Assembly: GCA_023441725.1 (NCBI GenBank)
Contig: JAEZNV010000114.1
Coordinates: 1-6,911 of the forward strand
DNA length: 6,911 nucleotides
Direction of reading: 5' to 3'
From: Actinomycetes bacterium
GTDB taxonomy: Bacteria > Actinomycetota > Coriobacteriia > Coriobacteriales > Coriobacteriaceae
The position numbers and the translations under genes are program-made. This document shows, one piece after another, positions 1 through 4,742 of this stretch. Under the pieces are notes generated by a model, which saw nothing but the letters and a program-made list of their open reading frames with translations, was not told where the DNA came from and searched no databases. Position 1 is the first letter of the stretch. Every line of letters starts with the position of its first letter.

Positions 1-1508
1 GCGACGGCCACAAGATCGCCGTCATCGGCGAGCGCATCAACCCCACCGGCAAAAAGCGCCTGCAGCAGGCCCTACGCGACGGCGACCTGGACTACGTCGT
101 GAGCCAGGGCATCAGCCAGCAGGAGCAAGGCGCCGACATCCTGGACGTCAACGTGGGCCTGCCCGAGATCGACGAGGTCAAGGTCATCCAGCAAGCGACC
201 GAGCAGCTCCAAGGCTCCACGCTGCTGCCGCTGCAGATCGACTCCACCGACCCCGCCGCCGTCGAGGCCGCCGTACGTCGCTACGCCGGCAAGCCCATCA
301 TCAACTCGGTCAATGGCAAACAGCAGATCATGGACGAAATCTTCCCGCTGGTCGCCCACTACGGCACCAACGTCGTCGGCCTCACGCTCGACGAGGGCGG
401 CATCCCCGATACCGCCGAGGCACGCTATGCCATCGCCGAGCGCATTGTGGCCGAAGCCGCCCGTTACGGCATCGGCCCGGACCGCATCCTTATCGACTGC
501 CTGGTCATGACCGCCTCGACCAACCAGCGCCAGGCCGAACAGATCCTGCGCGCCATGTCCCTGTGCAAGGAGCGCCTGGGCGTCAAATGCGCGCTCGGCG
601 TGTCGAACATCAGCTTTGGCCTGCCCGCCCGTCCGCTGCTAGGTTCGGTCTTTTTGGCCGCCGCCTTTGGCGCGGGCCTGGACGCCCCCATTATGAACCC
701 GGGCTCCAAGCGCTTTATGGATACCGTCTACAGCTATCGCGTCCTGAGCGTTGAGGACGAGGGCTCGACCGGATACATCGAGCGCTACGCCGACTGGACC
801 GACCCGTATAAGATCGCCGCGAACCCGGCGGCCGCCCAGTCAGCATCGAGCGATGCCGCGCCTACCGCAAGCACCACTGCAATCGCCGATGACGATCCCA
901 TCCGCCACATGGTCGTCTCGGGCCGCAAGGGCGAAATCGCAGCCGAGACCGAGCGTCTGCTGGCCAACCACGACGCTATGGACCTCATCAACAATCACTT
1001 TATCCCCGCCCTCGACGAGGTTGGCGTCCTCTTTGACCAGGGCAAGTTCTTCTTACCGCAGCTCATGGCCTCGGCCGAGGCCGCGCGCGTGGGCTTCGAT
1101 ACCATCAAACGCCTGATGCCCGCCGGCGAGATTGCCGACAAGGGCAAGATCTGCGTGGCCACCGTCAAGGGCGACATCCACGATATCGGTAAGAACATCG
1201 TCAAGATGTTGCTCGATAACTACGGCTACACCGTCTTTGATCTGGGTCGCGACGTCGATCCACAGGAGGTGCTCAAGACCGTCAAGGAGCGTGACATTAA
1301 GCTCGTCGGCCTCTCGGCGCTTATGACCACCACCGTCGTTGCCATGGAAGAGACCATCAAGCTGCTTCATGCCGAGGTACCGGGCGTCAAGATCATCGTG
1401 GGCGGCGCCGTACTCACCCCCGAATACGCCAAGCAGATCGGCGCGGACTACTACGCCAAGGACGCCGCCGAGAGCGCGCGTATCGCCGAAGAGGTCTTTG
1501 GGCAGTAA
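1..1508 (+). CDS. metH: MetH-type corrinoid methyltransferase, 3' part (pterin-binding + B12-binding domains)
   Basis: The frame is open from the left edge (first full codon at base 3) to TAA at 1506-1508, giving 501 visible residues; the true start lies outside. Visible residues 5 to about 265 form a pterin-binding (methyltetrahydrofolate) domain opening with the hallmark GERINPTG (residues 9-16), followed by DILDVNVG and a SFGLP segment. A low-complexity Ala/Ser/Thr linker (about 272-299) leads to a helical corrinoid cap (about 300-375). A B12-binding Rossmann domain follows with GDIHDIGKNIV; its His, encoded at 1179-1181, is the expected lower cobalt ligand. The protein ends directly after this domain, so the C-terminal SAM-dependent reactivation domain of E. 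coli MetH is absent. By family knowledge the enzyme moves a methyl group from methyltetrahydrofolate through cob(I)alamin, normally to homocysteine in the cytoplasm. The homocysteine-binding domain would be upstream and unseen, so a methyltetrahydrofolate:corrinoid methyltransferase for another acceptor remains possible. Confidence 0.87.
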   Translation, partial: DGHKIAVIGERINPTGKKRLQQALRDGDLDYVVSQGISQQEQGADILDVNVGLPEIDEVKVIQQATEQLQGSTLLPLQIDSTDPAAVEAAVRRYAGKPIINSVNGKQQIMDEIFPLVAHYGTNVVGLTLDEGGIPDTAEARYAIAERIVAEAARYGIGPDRILIDCLVMTASTNQRQAEQILRAMSLCKERLGVKCALGVSNISFGLPARPLLGSVFLAAAFGAGLDAPIMNPGSKRFMDTVYSYRVLSVEDEGSTGYIERYADWTDPYKIAANPAAAQSASSDAAPTASTTAIADDDPIRHMVVSGRKGEIAAETERLLANHDAMDLINNHFIPALDEVGVLFDQGKFFLPQLMASAEAARVGFDTIKRLMPAGEIADKGKICVATVKGDIHDIGKNIVKMLLDNYGYTVFDLGRDVDPQEVLKTVKERDIKLVGLSALMTTTVVAMEETIKLLHAEVPGVKIIVGGAVLTPEYAKQIGADYYAKDAAESARIAEEVFGQ

Positions 1509-1533
1509 CACAACGGAAACAACCGAGCACCAA

Positions 1534-1571
1534 AACGTGCCGCACGCGCCACGAGACGTGTGCGGCACGTT
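1534..1571. repeat. Perfect 12-bp inverted repeat (stem-loop) between metH and the UPF0210 gene
   Basis: The arms AACGTGCCGCAC (1534-1545) and GTGCGGCACGTT (1560-1571) are exact reverse complements. Three more pairs inside (one of them G-U) leave an 8-base loop at 1549-1556. On the plus strand the stem is followed by TTAGAATAG, a poor U-tract. On the minus strand it is followed by TTTTGG, also short. It could be a weak terminator for metH, an mRNA-stabilising hairpin, or an operator, because it ends at a possible -10 hexamer TAGAAT (1571-1576) with no convincing -35. Its symmetry is clear; its role is inference. Confidence 0.6.
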
Positions 1572-1604
1572 AGAATAGATGAGACTATGCTCGTTTTGGC
1601 AGAT

Positions 1605-1609
1605 AGGAG
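1605..1609 (+). promoter_or_regulatory. Ribosome binding site fixing the start of the UPF0210 gene
   Basis: AGGAG lies seven bases before ATG 1617. Two in-frame upstream starts, GTG 1560 (inside the inverted repeat) and ATG 1587, have no comparable site, so 1617 is preferred. Confidence 0.75.
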
Positions 1610-1616
1610 CGCAAGG

Positions 1617-2981
1617 ATGGCGATCACGCCTGCAGAAATCGCGGAAACCCGCGGCATGGTTGAGGAGCAGAACCTCGACATCAGGACCATCACCATGGGT
1701 GTTTCGCTCATGGGTTGCGGCGACGAGAACCTCGACCGCATGTGCACGAAGATCTACGACCACGTGACGCACACGGCTGAGCACCTGGTCGAGACAGCCG
1801 AGAACCTCGAGCGCGAGTACGGTATCCCCATCGTCAACAAGCGCGTCTCCGTCACCCCGGTGGCGCAGATCGCCGCGTGCTGCAAGGATGAGGACCTCAC
1901 CCCCATCGCGCATGCCCTCGACCGCGCGGCCGAGACCCTCGGCATCGATTACCTGGGCGGCTTCTCCGCACTCGTCCAGAAGGGCATCGGCGACGCCGAT
2001 CGCCGCGTCATCCAGTCCATCCCGCAGGCGCTCGCTACCACCAGCCGCGTCTGCTCCAGCGTCAACGTCGCCAGCCTGCGCGCCGGCATCAACATGGACG
2101 CCGTGCTTATGGCCGCCCAGACCATCATCGACGCCGCTAAGCTCACGGCCGACCAGGACTCCGTCGGCGCTTCCAAGTTTGTCTGCTTTGCCAATATGGT
2201 TGAGGACTCCCCGTTTATGGCGGGCGCCGTCCACGGCGGTGGCGAGGCCGACGCCGTCATCAACGTAGGCGTTTCGGGCCCCGGCGTTATGGCCGCAGCC
2301 CTGGAGACGCTGCCCGATTCCGCATCGATGATGGAAGTCGCCGAAAAGATTAAGCAGACCGCCTTTAAGATCACCCGTGCCGGCGAGCTCATGAGCCGCG
2401 AGGCCGCCCATCGCCTGGGTGTCGAGAAGGGCATCGTCGACCTGTCGCTGGCCCCCACGCCTGCCATCGGCGACTCCGTTGCCCGCATCCTCGAGATCAT
2501 CGGTGTTGGCACCTGCGGTGGTCCGGGCACGACCTGCGCACTCGCCATGCTCAACGATGCCGTCAAGAAGGGCGGCGTCATGGCCAGCTCCAGCGTGGGC
2601 GGCCTCTCGGGCGCTTTTATCCCCGTGTCCGAGGACGCCGGCATGATCGCCGCCGTCGAGGCCGGCGCGCTTTCGCTCGAGAAGCTCGAGGCCATGACTT
2701 GTGTGTGCTCCGTCGGCCTGGACATGATCGCCATCCCCGGTGACACCCCGGTCGAGACCATCGCCGGCATCATCGCCGACGAGATGGCTATCGGCGTCAT
2801 CAACAACAAGACCACGGCCGTGCGCGTGATTCCCGCCATCGGCAAGGGCGTGGGCGACTGCGTCGAGTACGGCGGCCTGTTTGGCCGTGCACCCATCATG
2901 CCGGTGAACCCCAACGCCGGCACCGTGCTTGCCCACCGTGGTGGACGCTTCCCGGCACCGCTGAACTCGCTGAAGAACTAG
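1617..2981 (+). CDS. UPF0210 / DUF711 family protein (PFL-like fold), complete
   Basis: The frame encodes 454 residues, about the usual size for UPF0210 (DUF711) proteins, often labelled PFL family protein. Recognisable blocks are an N-terminal [10 protein letters not shown] (22-31), [12 protein letters not shown] (70-81), the glycine-rich [19 protein letters not shown] (206-224), the serine/glycine block [16 protein letters not shown] (322-337), [13 protein letters not shown] (364-376) and the C-terminal signature [22 protein letters not shown] region (433-454). Many cysteines are present, including C88-C89, C300 and the C362/C364 pair. No signal peptide or membrane segment is seen, so it is probably cytoplasmic. 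Family members adopt a pyruvate formate-lyase-like barrel, but no reaction is established to my knowledge, and no classical C-terminal glycyl-radical motif is evident. In many genomes the gene follows a small ACT-domain (UPF0237) gene; here the gene upstream is metH instead. ATG 1617 is chosen by its Shine-Dalgarno. Codon use is C-ending, like metH. Confidence 0.9.
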   Translation: MAITPAEIAETRGMVEEQNLDIRTITMGVSLMGCGDENLDRMCTKIYDHVTHTAEHLVETAENLEREYGIPIVNKRVSVTPVAQIAACCKDEDLTPIAHALDRAAETLGIDYLGGFSALVQKGIGDADRRVIQSIPQALATTSRVCSSVNVASLRAGINMDAVLMAAQTIIDAAKLTADQDSVGASKFVCFANMVEDSPFMAGAVHGGGEADAVINVGVSGPGVMAAALETLPDSASMMEVAEKIKQTAFKITRAGELMSREAAHRLGVEKGIVDLSLAPTPAIGDSVARILEIIGVGTCGGPGTTCALAMLNDAVKKGGVMASSSVGGLSGAFIPVSEDAGMIAAVEAGALSLEKLEAMTCVCSVGLDMIAIPGDTPVETIAGIIADEMAIGVINNKTTAVRVIPAIGKGVGDCVEYGGLFGRAPIMPVNPNAGTVLAHRGGRFPAPLNSLKN

Positions 2982-2998
2982 CTGAGGGGGACTGGCGA

Positions 2999-3136
2999 GG
3001 AGCCCCGGGGAGGGCAAATATATAAGGTCGCCTGCTCGGACAGTCCTGACTCGCACGGAGAGCACATTAAGTGCTCTCCGGCTCGTGCGGAACTCGCGAT
3101 CGACCTTATATGTCTGCCGCCCGGCGGCGGGGCTCC
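2999..3136 (+). other. Long imperfect hairpin element, candidate structured RNA or palindromic repeat
   Basis: Three nested inverted repeats share one centre. The outer stem pairs GGAGCCCCG (2999-3007) with CGGGGCTCC (3128-3136), nine perfect pairs. The middle stem pairs 3013-3030 with 3101-3118, 18 positions with one A-C mismatch and one G-U, so 16 Watson-Crick pairs; it includes ATATAAGGTCG against CGACCTTATAT. The inner stem pairs CGGAGAGCAC (3056-3065) with GTGCTCTCCG (3071-3080) around the loop ATTAA, extended by CGCA (3052-3055) with TGCG (3086-3089). The segment 3031-3051 has no obvious partner and forms one side of a large internal loop. No U-tract follows any stem, so it is not a simple terminator. 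It carries no credible reading frame. It could be the 5' half of a regulatory leader for the gene at 3302, an independent small RNA, or an extragenic palindrome. Confidence 0.6.
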
Positions 3137-3207
3137 CGCATAACGGGACCTCGGTTGAGTTCTATCCCGGTTGCAGTTGCTTCGCTCCTGCACCACTTGG
3201 CTGGTGC
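3134..3207 (+). other. Cluster of short, mutually exclusive hairpins in the leader
   Basis: CGGGA (3144-3148) can pair with TCCCG just upstream (3134-3138, loop CATAA) or TCCCG downstream (3165-3169). The upstream partner overlaps the outer stem of the preceding long hairpin. Further on, GGTTGCAG (3169-3176) can pair with CTGCACC (3188-3194, one bulged T), but that uses bases needed for the perfect GCACCA/TGGTGC hairpin (3190-3195 with 3202-3207). Competing pairings suit a switching RNA, though 5-6 bp stems are common by chance in GC-rich DNA. No gene is seen here. Confidence 0.4.
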
Positions 3208-3213
3208 GGCGGT

Positions 3214-3244
3214 TTGGCGTTGGATCGGTTCTTTCTGATATATG
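3214..3244 (+). promoter_or_regulatory. Possible extended -10 promoter before the methyltransferase gene
   Basis: TGATATATG (3236-3244) resembles an extended -10 element (TG-N-TATATG). A weak -35 candidate TTGGCG (3214-3219) sits 19 bases upstream of the hexamer. If used, transcription would start near 3250, placing the terminator hairpin at the extreme 5' end of the mRNA and leaving the upstream hairpins outside this transcript. That would argue against a long riboswitch leader. Confidence 0.3.
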
Positions 3245-3250
3245 CTTGTT

Positions 3251-3282
3251 GCGGCTCTTCTTTTGGGAGGAGTCGCTTTTTT
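3251..3282 (+). terminator. Intrinsic terminator just upstream of the methyltransferase ribosome binding site
   Basis: GCGGCTCTTC (3251-3260) pairs with GAGGAGTCGC (3267-3276) over ten positions including two G-U pairs, around the loop TTTTGG, and is followed directly by six T (3277-3282). The T-run ends six bases before the AGGAGG of the next gene. This could be the end of the UPF0210 transcript, 270 bases after its stop, but its position against the ribosome binding site is typical of transcription attenuation. Confidence 0.75.
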
Positions 3283-3288
3283 GTTGCT

Positions 3289-3294
3289 AGGAGG
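3289..3294 (+). promoter_or_regulatory. Consensus ribosome binding site deciding the GTG 3302 start
   Basis: AGGAGG lies seven bases before GTG 3302. It rules in GTG 3302 over the in-frame ATG 3242, whose codons would run through the terminator hairpin and this site. Confidence 0.85.
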
Positions 3295-3301
3295 TTGGCC
3301 C

Positions 3302-4189
3302 GTGGTTGATGGGGAGAATCGTTCTGAGCTGCTTTCCACAGATTGGAACCAGGAGTGGATGCGTCTGCAAGCTGATCGGCGGCGAGCTGATGACTCTTTT
3401 GAGTGGGATAAGCGGGCTCGGCATTTTCGGCCGCTTGAGACTGCTTCGTATGCTCGGGATTTTATGAAGCTGTTAGCGCTTGAGCCTGGTGAGTCGGTGC
3501 TTGATATGGGGTGTGGGGCTGGGTCGATTGCTATTCCGCTTGCTCAGGCTGGGCATCCCGTGATTGCTGCTGACTTTTCCCCTGCCATGTTGGGCACGCT
3601 TGATGCTGGCATTGAGTACTATGGGCTCGAAGATCGCATTACACCGCTTGAGCTTGCTTGGGATGATGACTGGGATTTGGTTGGACCGGTCGCGAAAGCG
3701 GTAGATGTTGCCTTTGCCAGTCGCTCTGTCACCACGACCAACCTAAAAGGCGTGCTTGCCAAGCTTGATCGAACGGCTCGTCGGCGTTGTGCTGTCACGA
3801 TGGTCGCCAACTCCAGCCCGCGCTATGACCTGCACCTGATGAACGCCATCGGTGCCTCGGTTACCTGCAGTAATGGCTTTGTGTATGCCTTTAATATCCT
3901 CATTCAGATGGGTGCCCTGCCGCAGGTTACGTACTTTGAATCGCCTCGTCGCGATACCTTCGATAGCCTTGAGGCGGGCGTAGCGGACTTCTCCCGCATG
4001 CTCGAGCACGGTAACGAGGATAAGATCGACCGTCTGCGCGACTACATCGCTCAGCATATGATTGAGAATCCCCATGCCGGCGAGCCAGGGTCCAAGGGCG
4101 TGCCGCAGGGGCGCTACATGCTCGACCACGTCCGCAAGGTCCGTTGGGCGTTTATTGCATGGGAGCCGGTCTCTTCGGACCGTCCATAG
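3302..4189 (+). CDS. Class I SAM-dependent methyltransferase, substrate unknown
   Basis: The 295-residue protein starts at GTG 3302 and ends with TAG 4187-4189. After an N-terminal DWNQEWMRLQ segment (14-23) rich in Arg/Asp, it has motif I VLDMGCGAGSIAIPLA (66-81), the SAM-binding loop of Rossmann-type methyltransferases. An acidic residue follows at the end of strand 2 (D91 in VIAADFSPAM), then the region around DVAFASRSV as the motif IV equivalent. The C-terminal third is specific to the subfamily and shows no domain I can name. No signal peptide or membrane segment remains once the GTG start is used, so it should be cytoplasmic. Proteins with the DWN-x-x-W opening occur in anaerobes, to my recollection sometimes near metal or cofactor uptake genes, but nothing next to this gene shows its substrate. 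About the first 300 bases use many T- and G-ending codons, unlike the C-ending neighbours; the second half is closer to the norm. The structured leader and terminator upstream suggest attenuation control. Confidence 0.85.
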   Translation: MVDGENRSELLSTDWNQEWMRLQADRRRADDSFEWDKRARHFRPLETASYARDFMKLLALEPGESVLDMGCGAGSIAIPLAQAGHPVIAADFSPAMLGTLDAGIEYYGLEDRITPLELAWDDDWDLVGPVAKAVDVAFASRSVTTTNLKGVLAKLDRTARRRCAVTMVANSSPRYDLHLMNAIGASVTCSNGFVYAFNILIQMGALPQVTYFESPRRDTFDSLEAGVADFSRMLEHGNEDKIDRLRDYIAQHMIENPHAGEPGSKGVPQGRYMLDHVRKVRWAFIAWEPVSSDRP

Positions 4190-4371
4190 ACCGCTTTCAG
4201 CCGCCGTACACGTCCGCCTGTAACCCGCGCTGTTCTCCCGCTCGGCATCCGCATTCTTTTTGAACTGGGCAAACACGCCCCACACCGCGCCGTTCCTGCG
4301 CTATCGTGGGACAGCTCACGTAGATTAAGGCCCCATCGCGGGGCGCCCCATAACATAGAAAGCGAGAACCC

Positions 4372-4671
4372 ATGGCACTGACAGGAGCCCAGGTCAAGCA
4401 GCTTCGCAGCATGGCCCATCACCTCAACCCCGCCATCATCATCGGCAAGTCCGACATCAACGAGGGCACCGTCGAGCAGACGGTCGCCTACCTGGAGAAG
4501 CACGAGCTCGTTAAGTGCTCCGTACTCGATGGTTCCAGTCTTTCTGCCCGCGAGGCCGCCGAAGAGCTCGCCGAGCGCTGCCATGCAGACGTTGTTCAGG
4601 TTATCGGCCGCAAGTTCTCGCTGTATCGCGAGTCCTCGCGCAAGGACATCGAGAAGATTAAGCTCGTCTAA
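4372..4671 (+). CDS. yhbY: YhbY-family RNA-binding protein (CRM domain), ribosome assembly factor
   Basis: The 99-residue product matches the single-domain YhbY/CRS1-YhbY (CRM) family in length and pattern: LTGAQVKQLRSMAHHLNP (3-20), the IIIGKSDINEG turn (22-32), HELVKCSV (44-51) and the C-terminal VIGRKFSLYR (77-86). The E. coli relative binds pre-50S particles and takes part in large-subunit assembly, so a cytoplasmic RNA-binding role is likely. The KH-like GxxG loop reads GKSD at 25-28 (4444-4455), with Asp in place of the last Gly. ATG 4372 gives the family's normal N-terminus; its ribosome binding site is weak (GCGAG at 4362-4366). The gene sits 182 bases after the methyltransferase with no clear terminator between, so read-through is possible, and a strong terminator closes it. 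Confidence 0.92.
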   Translation: MALTGAQVKQLRSMAHHLNPAIIIGKSDINEGTVEQTVAYLEKHELVKCSVLDGSSLSAREAAEELAERCHADVVQVIGRKFSLYRESSRKDIEKIKLV

Positions 4672-4710
4672 GAGCCAACGATCCGGCGAGCCAACATACA
4701 TCAAGCTTGC

Positions 4711-4742
4711 GAGCGTCCGAGCAATTCGGACGCTCATTTTTT
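4711..4742 (+). terminator. Strong intrinsic terminator after yhbY
   Basis: GAGCGTCCGA (4711-4720) and TCGGACGCTC (4726-4735) are exact reverse complements around a 5-base loop, followed by A and six T (4737-4742). The T-run overlaps the stop codon (4741-4743) of the convergent minus-strand gene. On the minus strand no U-tract follows the stem, so it works mainly for yhbY. Confidence 0.92.

Noticed and set aside
1053..3065. Very long minus-strand frame of 670 codons opposite metH and the UPF0210 gene
   Set aside because: It is an antisense shadow caused by strong C-ending codon bias; the translation is rich in Gly/Asp/Ala/His with no domain, while both plus-strand frames match known families.
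3085..3100. Resemblance to the T-box core sequence (CGGAACTCGCG against GGNACCGCG)
   Set aside because: It needs an inserted base, lies about 150 bases before the terminator rather than inside an antiterminator, and the downstream gene is not an amino-acid or tRNA gene.
3242..3301. N-terminal extension of the methyltransferase from ATG 3242, giving a hydrophobic, membrane-like leader
   Set aside because: These codons read through the terminator hairpin, its T-run and the AGGAGG site; the hydrophobic look is a by-product of T-rich sequence, and GTG 3302 has an ideal ribosome binding site.
2982..3301. Known structured RNA genes (tRNA, SRP RNA, RNase P RNA, tmRNA) in the intergenic region
   Set aside because: None of their signature sequences was found by eye; a covariance-model search would be needed to exclude 6S RNA or a rare Rfam class.
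3085..3309. Small plus-strand frame in the leader (74 codons from GTG 3085)
   Set aside because: It begins inside a hairpin, has no ribosome binding site, runs through the terminator, and its product has no recognisable features.
4260..4349. Short inverted repeats before yhbY (TGGGC/GCCCA near 4266-4281, GCCCC/GGGGC at 4330-4344, palindrome GGGGCGCCCC at 4340-4349)
   Set aside because: Stems of five pairs are expected by chance in GC-rich DNA and none is followed by a T-run; no convincing promoter was found in 4190-4371 either.
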